DNA from: Gammaproteobacteria bacterium
GTDB lineage: Bacteria; Pseudomonadota; Gammaproteobacteria; Ga0077536
Direction of reading: 5' to 3'
Length of the DNA: 64,000 nt
Assembly: GCA_021773835.1 (NCBI GenBank)
Contig: JAJFJQ010000051.1
Coordinates: forward strand, 186,001-250,000
Shown piece by piece: positions 1 to 8,404 of this stretch (position 1 is the stretch's first letter; every line of letters starts with the position of its first letter). The notes beneath the pieces are model-generated. The model searched no databases. It saw only the letters and a list, made by a program, of their open reading frames with translations, and was not told the DNA's origin. The translations under genes and the position numbers were made by a program.

Positions 1-756
1 TCCAAGCATCATTCCAATGATGAAACTGCCGAGTGCCATCGATAGCCCCACGCTATGGGTCAACCAGGCGGCCAGCAAGGCGATGACAAGTGTTGTGAGT
101 AAAAAAACCTCATCGGAACGGGTGCCGGCGACCTCGTGATAGATCTTTGGCAACAGCCATTTGCCGATACTCATCAACACTGTGAGCAACAGGACTCCGC
201 GCAACAATGCGGAGCCCAGCTCAGCGGTAATGTTCGTACTTTCCTGTCCGGCGAAAACGGGGACAAGAATCAAAAAGACGATCGCTACCAAGTCCTGGAA
301 CAGTAGCACTGCGACTGCCAATTGCGCATATCGAGAATCGAGCTGCTGGGAAACGGCAAGTTCGCGGGTCACTACCGCTGTTGACGATAAGGCGAGCGCA
401 CCGGCAATAACAATTGCCGCTTCAATTGTCGTGCCCCATAGGTAGACAGCAAGCGCGAATATTCCAGTCGTAACGAATACTTGCGCACCGCCGAGACCGA
501 AAACCGGGCCTTTCAAGGTCAACATACGAGGTAAGGAAAATTCTAGGCCCAGCGAAAATAGCAAAAACACGACACCGAATTCCGCAATCAAGGCAAAACC
601 CTGTGGGTCGACCCAAGCTAGCAAATGCGGTCCGATGACAACCCCGGCGACCATATACGCGATGATGGATGGCAGGCGAACGCGCGAAAAAATTATCGCG
701 ACCACGAGCGCAGCGCTGAATATCGTCGTTAGATCTTCGAAAAACTCAAATTCCAC
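1..756 (-). CDS. Kef-type cation:proton antiporter, N-terminal part (truncated by window edge)
   Basis: Membrane antiporter of the CPA2 family (KefB/KefC/YbaL type), exchanging K+ or Na+ for protons across the inner membrane. The 252 visible codons form consecutive hydrophobic helices with family motifs: IIAYMVAGVVIGP near residue 30, LLFSLGLEFSL near 70, a STAVVTREL stretch, QDLVAIVFLIL, and GSFIIGMMLG at the very edge. Family members are usually 550-650 residues, often with a C-terminal RCK/TrkA domain, so more than half of the gene lies left of base 1. The GTG at 756 is chosen because AGGCGA lies about 8 bases upstream and no better start follows. It is divergent from the AhpD-like gene, whose ATG is at 760, leaving three bases between the two start codons. 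Confidence 0.85.
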   Translation of the reverse strand, partial: MEFEFFEDLTTIFSAALVVAIIFSRVRLPSIIAYMVAGVVIGPHLLAWVDPQGFALIAEFGVVFLLFSLGLEFSLPRMLTLKGPVFGLGGAQVFVTTGIFALAVYLWGTTIEAAIVIAGALALSSTAVVTRELAVSQQLDSRYAQLAVAVLLFQDLVAIVFLILVPVFAGQESTNITAELGSALLRGVLLLTVLMSIGKWLLPKIYHEVAGTRSDEVFLLTTLVIALLAAWLTHSVGLSMALGSFIIGMMLG

Positions 757-759
757 CAG

Positions 760-1251
760 ATGTCGCCTGTAGAGATACCAGATTCATGCGGGATTCCATG
801 GCTGTATTCTAAGGCAGCCCACAGCTTGTCGCACGGCAGGGTGCAATTTGAATTGGAAACGCGAGGCGCCGTGAATACGAAGATCACGGAACTCGCGTGT
901 CTGATGGTTGCGCAGAAAAATAACTGCCGCCTCTGAATGCAAGCTCGCCTTGCGGTCGCAAGGGAAGAAGGTCTGACCGAAGCAGAGATTGCAGAGATCC
1001 CGAATTACCAAACCAGCACGCTGCTGTCGCCACGCGAAAAAACCGCGATCCAGTTCGCTGAAGTACTGGCAGGCGATGTTAATTCGGCGTCCGATGCACT
1101 GTTTGATGAGTTACGAGTGCATTTTACCGAGCCGGAGATCGCCGATCTCGGTTGGCGCATCGTGAGCTTCGTTGGCTATGGCAGATTGGTTAAAGTGTTA
1201 GGTCTCGAGATTGGCCAGACCTGCCCGCTGCCGCACACGTCGGCCGGGTAA
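760..1251 (+). CDS. AhpD/carboxymuconolactone decarboxylase-like protein with in-frame TGA; candidate selenoprotein (CxxU)
   Basis: One continuous frame from ATG 760 to the stop at 1249-1251 (163 residues), interrupted only by TGA at 934-936. Both sides of the TGA read as one CMD/AhpD domain: ITELACLMVAQ before it, the motif NNCRL-(TGA)-MQAR, then AREEGLTEAEIAEI and a helical C-terminal half with YGRLVKVLGLE. In AhpD-like enzymes this place is the redox C-x-x-C at the start of the active helix, so the TGA falls where the second Cys (residue 59, partner Cys56) belongs. A hairpin with a GGUC loop begins 12 bases after the TGA, as a bacterial SECIS should. The expected role is a thiol-dependent peroxidase or redox protein. 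Alternatives: a recent nonsense mutation, an assembly error, or a separate shorter protein started at ATG 937. No good ribosome site precedes ATG 760. No sel genes are in the window. Confidence 0.6.
937..967 (+). promoter_or_regulatory. Candidate bacterial SECIS hairpin after the in-frame TGA
   Basis: The arms CCTTGC (948-953) and GCAAGG (958-963) are perfectly complementary and close a GGTC tetraloop at 954-957. A weaker lower stem (CTC 944-946 with GA-G 964-967, one bulge on each side) extends it. The loop starts 17 bases after the TGA. Bacterial SECIS elements sit directly downstream of the UGA inside the coding sequence with a small loop containing G; the E. coli fdhF element, as I recall it, presents the same GGUC loop about 18 bases after its UGA. 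The bulged U of the fdhF upper stem is not evident here. Function is inferred from position and shape only. Confidence 0.5.
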
Positions 1252-1297
1252 GCTTGAGCTCAGCGATCGCATCACCGCGGTTTCATTAGTGCTAGGA

Positions 1298-3052
1298 TTA
1301 AATAGCACTGAACTCTGCCGGGGTTGCACTATGTACGTTCCGCCCCGCAATGCGCCCAAAGGTGAGCGCCGGGCCCAGCGTCGCGCCGCCACCCCAGTAG
1401 CCCGGGCCGGTTGGCGATGCCACGCAATTTCCAGCGCCGTATAGGCCGGGAATTGGCTGCCCGGCATTGTCCAACACCCGTGCCTGCGTATCAGTTTGTG
1501 GTCCACCTTTCGTGTCTAGCGTTCCGGGCGCCATCAATATTGCATAGTACGGCCCGGTATCCGAGATCGGGTGCATGGTGAGATTCGGCATTGGATTGGT
1601 GACGGCGCGTGGCCCATATTGGTGGAAATAGGTATCGATTGGAAAACTACCGCGGCCGAACTCTTCATCCTCTCCACTGCGCGCGAAACCATTAAAGCGT
1701 GTGATGCTTTCACGTAAATTGGACACAAAGTCCGCGTCGAGACCTAGCGCCCCGATATGTTCTTTCAACGTCGCGAACCTCTTGCCGATAGTTTTGGCTA
1801 GCCCTTCGAGGGTGTCGGCGCGCATCGCATAATTCGGCGCGGTACCCGCGGGCGGTATCGGCGGAAATCCGGCGTACTCCCGAGCCGTACGCTCGTCGTA
1901 GACCAGAATCGAAATTAAATTTGGGTAGGTGCCGGTTACCGCATCCCACTCGAAGTGCGCCTGGGTACGTTCGTTGTACACAAACTTCTCATCGAAGAAG
2001 CGGCGACCATAGCGGTTGACCTGGATCATGCTGTCTCCGGGCGAACACCAGATCCCGGAAGCGACGCTGCGCACGGCGATCGATTCTTCTAATGGGATCT
2101 GCACCCACCAAGCATTTTGCATATTGCCGAGGCGCGCGCCGGCGGCAGTCCCAATACCGATAAAATCACCTTCCGCCGAAGGCACGGCGCAGCCACCGTA
2201 AATCGGACCTTTGAGGAACTGATGACACATCTCAACGTTATGAGTAAAGCCGCCGGTCGCAAAAACCACTCCCTTGCGTGCGCCAATGCGACGCGTGCGT
2301 CCGTGTTCACCTTGTACAGTGACGCCAACGACCCGGCCAGACTTATCCTGGATGGCGACGTCCACGCGCTGTCCGAGTTCGATCGAAACGCCGCGCGTCC
2401 CGGCCACGCGCGCCAGACCGCGGATCATGGCCGCACCACCGCCAAAGGACCCATCGTCGTTCATCGGAAACATGATGCGGCCGTTAGTCACGCGGCATTC
2501 GGGCAAGTGTGCGAAGTAGTCGGGCATCAACACGTTTCGAGGCGCGATGATGTTCGTCACATTGAGCGCACCAAGGTTTACTAGCGACTCGACGGTGGGC
2601 GCGACCTCATCGAAGAAAGTCGCAATTAAATCGTAGCCCGCCTCGGTCGCGCCGAAGTGCGGGTGCTCGGGGTCATAATGCTCCGGGAAAGACAAACGCA
2701 CCATGTAACGGATTGCATCCTCGCGTTTGTCGACAGTGCCTTGCGCGCGCAAGAGGTGTGAATTCGGCGTCCAGATCCCGCCGGTTGATTTGGCCGTGGT
2801 ACCGCCGGCCACGGTAGATTTCTCTAAGACGATCACTTTGTCGCCAAGTTGACTAGCGGAAACCGCAGCACTCAGGGCGCCTGCGCCGCTGCCGACCACC
2901 ACAACGTCTGTTATCGCGTCCCATCCGGAGATCCCAGTGGCGGCGGCGACAGCCTGTTGGACGACGCTCGGTAGCGTTGCGCCTGCGGCGACACCGCCGA
3001 GGAATCTTCGACGCGATACCGAGCTGTGGCGGTCCTTTTTACTACTACTCAT
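1298..3052 (-). CDS. Tat-exported FAD-dependent oxidoreductase (ketosteroid dehydrogenase/fumarate reductase flavoprotein family)
   Basis: 584-residue flavoprotein. A twin-arginine leader is plain at the N-terminus (SRRRFLGG, residues 13-20, then an Ala-rich hydrophobic stretch ending near 38), so it is probably folded in the cytoplasm and sent to the periplasm. The dinucleotide-binding motif VVGSGAGAL lies at 52-60, followed by the ribose-binding Glu in VIVLEKS, and the C-terminal FAD motif PIPGLYGAGN plus the GPGYWGGGATLG segment typical of 3-ketosteroid delta-1-dehydrogenase-like proteins. Length fits KstD-like enzymes with an added leader. The family dehydrogenates or reduces C=C bonds next to carbonyls; the substrate cannot be read from sequence. 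It converges on the AhpD-like gene with 46 bases between them and shares its strand with the MFS carrier upstream. Confidence 0.8.
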   Translation of the reverse strand: MSSSKKDRHSSVSRRRFLGGVAAGATLPSVVQQAVAAATGISGWDAITDVVVVGSGAGALSAAVSASQLGDKVIVLEKSTVAGGTTAKSTGGIWTPNSHLLRAQGTVDKREDAIRYMVRLSFPEHYDPEHPHFGATEAGYDLIATFFDEVAPTVESLVNLGALNVTNIIAPRNVLMPDYFAHLPECRVTNGRIMFPMNDDGSFGGGAAMIRGLARVAGTRGVSIELGQRVDVAIQDKSGRVVGVTVQGEHGRTRRIGARKGVVFATGGFTHNVEMCHQFLKGPIYGGCAVPSAEGDFIGIGTAAGARLGNMQNAWWVQIPLEESIAVRSVASGIWCSPGDSMIQVNRYGRRFFDEKFVYNERTQAHFEWDAVTGTYPNLISILVYDERTAREYAGFPPIPPAGTAPNYAMRADTLEGLAKTIGKRFATLKEHIGALGLDADFVSNLRESITRFNGFARSGEDEEFGRGSFPIDTYFHQYGPRAVTNPMPNLTMHPISDTGPYYAILMAPGTLDTKGGPQTDTQARVLDNAGQPIPGLYGAGNCVASPTGPGYWGGGATLGPALTFGRIAGRNVHSATPAEFSAI

Positions 3053-3163
3053 TAAGATCAGCTCCCGAAAGCAGTGTACATCGCTATGTTAAATCAAATA
3101 TCGGGCAAATTTGGCTGGCCAGGATATCGATCAATGTCTCCGAATCAATATTAACCTGAGCGG

Positions 3164-4732
3164 CTACGCAAAGGTTTCGCCCGCCGCGCGGGCGCGTTCG
3201 CGCAAACTGCGTTCATCTTCTACCAAGTAGCGGGCCGCCAATACGATGAGCGTTGCCGCCACCAGATTTACGCATAACGCTACCACCAAACCATTACGCA
3301 AATCGCCCGTTAGGTCCGAGATTAGGCCAACCGTGAACGGACCGATTGCCTGGCCGAGTAGGGTTATGGCCAAGATGTAAACAGCGGTTGCGCTACCACG
3401 CATACGAGGTAGTACGAGATCCGTAACGGTCGATCCGCCAACCCCAAGCCACGCCGCACCCGTAAACGCGACCACCGCGTTGAGCATAAACGCTAAGGTC
3501 GTGGAGGTGGTGTACAGCATCCAAAATCCGATCGGGATAGGGAGCAGCGCGGCAATGATCGCAACGTATAGCCGTCCGCATGGGTGGCGCGCGCGCCAAT
3601 AGTCCGCCGCGAATCCGCCGGTAGTGACCCCGAGGAACCCAAACGCCGCGGTGATCCCGCCAAGCGTAAACCCAAGCTCCCCGATCGGGACCGAGTGGTA
3701 GCGAATAAAAAATGGTGCAGTGAAATAGGCGAGGCCGTAGGTTGAGAAGCCGAGCAGGGATATCCCTAAAACGAACAGCACCCATGCGCGGGATTTCAAA
3801 ATTAGGGTCGCCGTTGGTGGGTCGCGCAAGGCTAAGCCTTGGGCCCAGGACATTGTCGCGTAGAAACCGATGGCCAGTGCAATCCATTGCGCGGGGTTAT
3901 CAAAGATTCCAATAAATAACCAGGCTGCCAATGAAAATCCGATCAGCGCGACAACATTAGCGATGAGTGCCTTTCTACTGGCTCCGCGACGGTACAAATT
4001 TACGATCGAAAAACCCGGCAGTACTGCGAACAACTCGGCACCGAATTCCCGAAATGGGTGTGGCTCGGGCGGTGAAATAATGCCGTCCATCGCGCCGCGG
4101 GGTGGTTCGCGTAAGGTTCGGACCCATAGAGCGAGTACTAAGCCAGGGAGACCGATGACAAAAAACGCTATCTGCCACCCGGCAAAACCGAAGGGGGCGG
4201 TTCCTACAGGAAATGCATCGTTCCAGCGTTGAACGATCTGCCCGCCAACAAAAATACCGAGACCCGCACCGACGTAGATGCCGCTGGTTAAGATGGCGAT
4301 CACCGTAGCGCGCCGGGCCGGAACGAAGGAGTCTGAAAGGAGCGAGTACGCACACGGGCCAGTGGCGGCTTCACCAACCCCTACCGCGATCCGGGCGGCA
4401 CCGAGCTCAAAGAAATTTCGTGCAAAGCCCGATAGCGCAGTGGCCAAGCTCCAAAACGCGACGGCATAGGCGACCAAAGTGCGTCGTATCCAAACATCAG
4501 CCAGACGTCCCAATGGGATGCAGAACAAGGCGTAGAACACGGCAAAGGCCGTGCCATACAGAAATCCCATTTGGGCATCGGTGAGGCCGAGATCGCCTTT
4601 AATTTCTTCGTTGAGGATCGCCAGGATCTGGCGGTCAATAAAATTGACGATGTAGACCACCATGAGGATGAATAGCGTATAGCACGAGTAGCGGAATTCG
4701 GCTGGCGTTTGTGTTGGTTCTTCCGGATCCAT
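3164..4732 (-). CDS. MFS transporter, Spinster-like
   Basis: 522-residue major facilitator with about twelve hydrophobic segments and a long central loop. The N-terminal pattern NFIDRQILAILNEEIKGDLGLT followed by QMGFLYGTAFAVFYALFCIPLGRLAD, and the VGEAATGPCAYSLL helix, are hallmarks of the Spinster/GudP-like group that commonly sits in catabolic clusters and imports organic acids or exports lipid-like compounds. The gene starts at ATG 4732. It is upstream of and on the same strand as the Tat flavoprotein (111-base gap), so the two may be co-transcribed and the carrier may handle that enzyme's substrate or product; that link is inference. No binding-site residue identifies the cargo. Confidence 0.85.
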   Translation of the reverse strand: MDPEEPTQTPAEFRYSCYTLFILMVVYIVNFIDRQILAILNEEIKGDLGLTDAQMGFLYGTAFAVFYALFCIPLGRLADVWIRRTLVAYAVAFWSLATALSGFARNFFELGAARIAVGVGEAATGPCAYSLLSDSFVPARRATVIAILTSGIYVGAGLGIFVGGQIVQRWNDAFPVGTAPFGFAGWQIAFFVIGLPGLVLALWVRTLREPPRGAMDGIISPPEPHPFREFGAELFAVLPGFSIVNLYRRGASRKALIANVVALIGFSLAAWLFIGIFDNPAQWIALAIGFYATMSWAQGLALRDPPTATLILKSRAWVLFVLGISLLGFSTYGLAYFTAPFFIRYHSVPIGELGFTLGGITAAFGFLGVTTGGFAADYWRARHPCGRLYVAIIAALLPIPIGFWMLYTTSTTLAFMLNAVVAFTGAAWLGVGGSTVTDLVLPRMRGSATAVYILAITLLGQAIGPFTVGLISDLTGDLRNGLVVALCVNLVAATLIVLAARYLVEDERSLRERARAAGETFA

Positions 4733-5321
4733 GGTGCAGTCACGTATTCTCGGGTTGGGATTGTGACCAAGTATAAGCGTAAATGCTTAGATCGCTGTTT
4801 GGAGATAGGCGGCACATCGATCACTATCCTAAAGACACGAAATCCAACACTGTAAATAACGCCAACCAAACTTGAACATCGTTACCCCAGGTGATGGAAC
4901 CACCGCCCTCTAGATGCTAACCATGTCACCCTAGACGTCACTAGCGTCACCCCAAACGCCGACAACGTCACTCTGGACGCCAATAGCGTCACCCCGGACT
5001 TGATCCGGGGTCCACTGCACACGTTCCCAACCTGGGGTTCGAAATAATCTCGACTGAGGGCCGCATTCTGGATAGAGTTGCCGCCCAATACGCGGGTTCT
5101 CATCAATTCAACAGGAACGCCCAGAATGCTTAGTCATGGCTTGTCCTCTACACAGCTCACTTGTGCCAAGCGGCAAGCAGGAGACGACGGGAGGGACGCA
5201 ACCCAACATCACGGTTTACTCAACCATTTGGGTGAGCCGATGCGAGTTGCAGAGGTATTAGCGGCCGCACTTCGACAACGCGCGTCGCAGGCCATCGGTT
5301 AGTGGTGGGAACCGTTACGAC
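4733..5321. other. Gene-poor interval (589 bases) with tandem repeat and hairpin
   Basis: This stretch separates the divergent MFS gene and the epimerase-led operon. Its centre holds a 21-bp tandem repeat and a palindrome, listed separately. Short open frames here (for example on the plus strand at 5078-5302) have no recognisable domain, no convincing ribosome site and low-complexity composition. Promoters for both flanking transcription units must lie here, but I cannot pick out clear -35/-10 boxes. Confidence 0.6.
4917..5010. repeat. Four-unit 21-bp tandem repeat ending in a REP-like palindrome
   Basis: Four degenerate units lie end to end at 4917-4938, 4939-4959, 4960-4980 and 4981-5001. 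They share a core close to NNCGTCACYCYGGACGC. Because the period is 21 bases, the minus strand reads as a seven-residue repeat of the type (R/G)VTLxxS. The last unit runs into a palindrome with arms CCCCGGA (4992-4998) and TCCGGGG (5004-5010) around CTTGA. Palindromes of this general form (GGACTTGATCC core) are common dispersed intergenic elements in proteobacteria. It is not a CRISPR: there are no unique spacers. Confidence 0.7.
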
Positions 5322-6281
5322 ATGCGTGTAGCAGTAACCGGGGCACTCGGCGTGAATGGCGTGTTTGTTGTGCGCGGTTTACTTCAGGCTGGGGTCGAGG
5401 TTCTGGCGACGAATTGGGTCGAGGACTATTCGCTCGCGCCGGATTTTGAGGGCGAAATCGATTTTCGCCTCGCCGATGTAACCGACCGGGAGCGATTGCA
5501 CACGACCTTGCGGGGCTTTCGACCGGACGTCGTCATTCATCTCGCCGCGATCTTACCCGTCGAAGCGCAGGCGGATCCCTACCGGGGTTACACGGTCAAC
5601 ATTATGGGCACCGCAAATGTGCTGGCGGTTGCGCGTGATATTGACGTTAACCGAGTTGTATTCACGAGTTCAAAGGCCGCCTACGGCGAGGTCACTGGGA
5701 TCCATGCGCACCCAAGGTATCAAGCCTTGACCGAGGACGATGCGGTCTACCCAAAAAACATTTACGATCACGCAAAAGTCGCATCCGAAGGGCTTGGTAT
5801 GAATTATCAGCGCACCGGTGGCCCGGAGTTTGCGGCGCTACGCTTCGCTACGATATTCGGTCCGGGTAAGGTTGGAAAGCACGGACCGATGTCGCAGATC
5901 TCCGGCATTGTTGAGGACGCGGTCGCGGGACGGCCGGTCCGTATTGAGCAAGGTGGAGATCAGGGCGATGATTATCTCTATGTGCGTGATGCCGCAGCGG
6001 CGATTGTAGCCGCAGCCCTACATGAAAAGCCGTTGCCACATTCGATCTATAACATCGGTAGTGGTATCGCGCGCACGTTGTTTCATTACGCCGATATCGT
6101 GCGCACGCTAGTGCCAACCGCGGACATTAAAATCGGACCGGGGCTCGACCCGATGGGATTCGGTGTGTCTTACTACTCGGCGCTCAATTCGAATCGGGCA
6201 AAAGAGGATTTTGGATTTGAGGCACCCGAGCTTGCATCGGCGTTGCACGATTACGTTGAAACACTAAAGGAACGCACATGA
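5322..6281 (+). CDS. NAD-dependent epimerase/dehydratase (extended SDR)
   Basis: 319-residue extended short-chain dehydrogenase. The Rossmann glycine motif is VTGALGVNG at residues 5-13, the acidic segment FRLADVTD follows, then HLAAILPVEAQ, the VVFTSSKAAYG strand (Ser) and YDHAK, which supplies the catalytic Tyr-x3-Lys. This is the UDP-sugar epimerase-type arrangement, but bacterial relatives in catabolic operons often act on non-sugar hydroxy or keto compounds. Its stop overlaps the start of hyuA (ATGA at 6278-6281), so it is translated with the downstream hydantoinase-like pair and is probably a step in the same pathway. The ATG at 5322 opens the Rossmann strand directly. Confidence 0.85.
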   Translation: MRVAVTGALGVNGVFVVRGLLQAGVEVLATNWVEDYSLAPDFEGEIDFRLADVTDRERLHTTLRGFRPDVVIHLAAILPVEAQADPYRGYTVNIMGTANVLAVARDIDVNRVVFTSSKAAYGEVTGIHAHPRYQALTEDDAVYPKNIYDHAKVASEGLGMNYQRTGGPEFAALRFATIFGPGKVGKHGPMSQISGIVEDAVAGRPVRIEQGGDQGDDYLYVRDAAAAIVAAALHEKPLPHSIYNIGSGIARTLFHYADIVRTLVPTADIKIGPGLDPMGFGVSYYSALNSNRAKEDFGFEAPELASALHDYVETLKERT

Positions 6282-8404
6282 GCTACCGCATTGGTGTCGA
6301 TATTGGCGGCACATTTACCGACTGTGTGGTGGTCGATGATAGCGGACAGCGATCGATCTCTAAATCGTTGACTACCCATGGCGCACTTTATGACGGGGTG
6401 GTCAATGCAGTTACCGTCAACGCCGAAGAACGCGGGATCTCACTGACCGCGCTGCTTGACCAGACAACGCAATTTGTCCACGGCACAACGGTCGCAACAA
6501 ATGCCGTGTTGACCCATCGTGGTGCCAAGACCGGCTTGATTACGACTCGTGGCCACGAGGACGCACTGATCATTGGTAAGGTATTTGCCAAGAGCGCTGG
6601 GCTCGATGAGCGCGAGTTGATCCATGCCTCGCAACTGCACAAGCCAGTACCAATAGTAGAGCCGGAACACATCTTTGGCGTCGCCGAGCGGATCGACGTC
6701 GAGGGCGAGATCCTCGCGCCGCTTGATGAGGCCAGCGTGATAGCGGCAATCGATGCCGCGCTTGCGGCGAAACTCGATGCCGTTGCCGTTTGTCTACTGT
6801 GGTCGTTCGTAAATAATGCACATGAGCGGCGCATCGCCGAACTGTTGCGCGATCGCGCACCGGATCTATTTTGTACTTTCTCGCATGAATTGGCGCCCGT
6901 ACTCGGTGAATACGAACGTGCTGTCACTACTGTTTTAAATGCTTATGTCGGTCCTGAAGTGGCGGGTTATCTGCGCGTGCTGGAACGCCGTTTGCACGAT
7001 TCCGGTCTCAAGCATCCGTTACTCGTCATGCAAGCGAGCGACGGATTGACGTCCGTGGCCGATGCTGCCCGACGACCCATTGTCACCTTAGACTCGGGAC
7101 CGACCGGCGGTATACTCGGTTGCCAGTATCTTTCTGACCTATACAGCGAACCCAATATGATTTGCACTGACGTCGGCGGTACGTCATTCGATGTCGGCTT
7201 GATCACAGCCGGTCAGGTGCCGCTTGAAGACGAACCGGTGGTCTCGCAGTATAGCTTCCGGCTACCAAAAGTCGCGGTGCGTTCGATCGGCGCCGGCGGC
7301 GGCAGCGTTGGTTGGGTTGATGATGGCGGCATCTTACGTGTCGGACCGCAAAGTGCAGGATCGCGACCAGGCCCGGCGTGTTACGGGCAAGGTGGCAGTG
7401 AGCCTACGGTGACCGATGCCGACGTCGCTCTGGGATATTTCGACGCTGAAACGTTTCTCGGCGGCCGCATGCAGCTCGATGTCGCGAGCGCCTTTGCCGC
7501 CTTGGAACGCCTCGGGAAGCCACTCGGGATGGATGCCGAACTGGTCGCGATAGGGATGGTCCGGATCATCAACGCCCATATGGCCGATTTAATCCGCCGG
7601 GCAACGATTGAACAGGGCAACGATCCGCGCGACTGCGTGTTGGTTGCCTATGGTGGTGCGGGCCCGACTCACGCCGGTTTTTACGGTGACGACATCAACG
7701 CCAAGGGGATATTGATCCCAGCTGACTCCACCGTATTTTCCGCCGAAGGTATGTTGACCTGCCAAGTAGTGCACAGCGCGGAGACCTCGCACGCGCTCAC
7801 CTCGCCGTTTGATCAAAGTGACTATGCGGCCTTAAGCGCGCAATTCAAAAGCCTTGAAGCGAGTGTGCAAGATCAGTTTCGGGTTGAGGGCACAGACCCG
7901 GATGCGGTGACACTACGGCGAAGCTTGAAAGTACGATACGGACTGCAAGTCCACACTGTGAATGTTGAAGTACCGTCGGGAACCTTAACGCTCGAACACG
8001 GCAAGCTCATTGCTGAGCGTTTCGAGGAACGTTACGCACAAATATTCGGTGCAGGCTCGCTCTACCAAAGCAGCGGTCTCGCCTATGAGGCCTGTCGGGT
8101 CACCGGTACGTTGAGCACTGAGCCCCTGCGTTTTGCCCCAGTCGCCCGTACGACTGAACCGGTTAGCGTTGCCGAGAGTGGCTCGCGTCGTGCTTACTTC
8201 GAACGTCTCGGCTTTGTTACCACGCCGGTATATGACGGTCGCCGGCTCGATAATGGACATATTGTGAACGGTCCTGCGATCATCGAACGTATGGGTGACA
8301 GTGTAGTCGTGCCACCCGGTATGATTGCGACGATGGACGAATACCAAAGCTTATTATTGCAGCCCCGACCTAATGCCGATCTCGGCGGTGGAGAACGCTC
8401 ATGA
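6278..8404 (+). CDS. hyuA: Hydantoinase A/oxoprolinase family protein (HyuA; ketone carboxylase-like)
   Basis: 708-residue HyuA-type protein of the ASKHA-fold, ATP-using group that includes 5-oxoprolinase, N-methylhydantoinase A and the large subunits of acetone and acetophenone carboxylase. Its N-terminus carries the phosphate motif VDIGGTFTDCVV (residues 6-17), followed by FVHGTTVATNAV near 68, then TLDSGPTGGILG and CTDVGGTSFDVGLI in the second half and AYGGAGPTHA near 460. Overlaps of 4 bases on both sides (epimerase upstream, hyuB downstream) show tight translational coupling. It would activate a lactam, cyclic imide or ketone (enol) with ATP; the family does not settle which. Length matches the family's usual 680-720. 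Confidence 0.9.
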   Translation: MSYRIGVDIGGTFTDCVVVDDSGQRSISKSLTTHGALYDGVVNAVTVNAEERGISLTALLDQTTQFVHGTTVATNAVLTHRGAKTGLITTRGHEDALIIGKVFAKSAGLDERELIHASQLHKPVPIVEPEHIFGVAERIDVEGEILAPLDEASVIAAIDAALAAKLDAVAVCLLWSFVNNAHERRIAELLRDRAPDLFCTFSHELAPVLGEYERAVTTVLNAYVGPEVAGYLRVLERRLHDSGLKHPLLVMQASDGLTSVADAARRPIVTLDSGPTGGILGCQYLSDLYSEPNMICTDVGGTSFDVGLITAGQVPLEDEPVVSQYSFRLPKVAVRSIGAGGGSVGWVDDGGILRVGPQSAGSRPGPACYGQGGSEPTVTDADVALGYFDAETFLGGRMQLDVASAFAALERLGKPLGMDAELVAIGMVRIINAHMADLIRRATIEQGNDPRDCVLVAYGGAGPTHAGFYGDDINAKGILIPADSTVFSAEGMLTCQVVHSAETSHALTSPFDQSDYAALSAQFKSLEASVQDQFRVEGTDPDAVTLRRSLKVRYGLQVHTVNVEVPSGTLTLEHGKLIAERFEERYAQIFGAGSLYQSSGLAYEACRVTGTLSTEPLRFAPVARTTEPVSVAESGSRRAYFERLGFVTTPVYDGRRLDNGHIVNGPAIIERMGDSVVVPPGMIATMDEYQSLLLQPRPNADLGGGERS

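Noticed and set aside
784-1011. A minus-strand open frame of 75 residues opposite the AhpD-like gene
   Set aside because: It is Arg- and Cys-rich, has no domain or ribosome site, and lies antisense to the well-supported CMD frame.
937-1251. A stand-alone 104-residue protein beginning at ATG 937, directly after TGA
   Set aside because: It would begin inside the conserved active helix and lose the first Cys; the upstream frame is clearly part of the same domain. It remains a fallback if the TGA is a true stop.
4917-5010. A CRISPR array
   Set aside because: The repeats are contiguous 21-bp units with no unique spacers.
5030-5055. GGTTCGAAAT motif as a tRNA T-arm
   Set aside because: No acceptor stem, anticodon arm or D-arm could be folded around it.
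5078-5302. Plus-strand open frame of 74 residues before the epimerase gene
   Set aside because: No motif, no good ribosome site, and it includes an unexplained low-complexity start.
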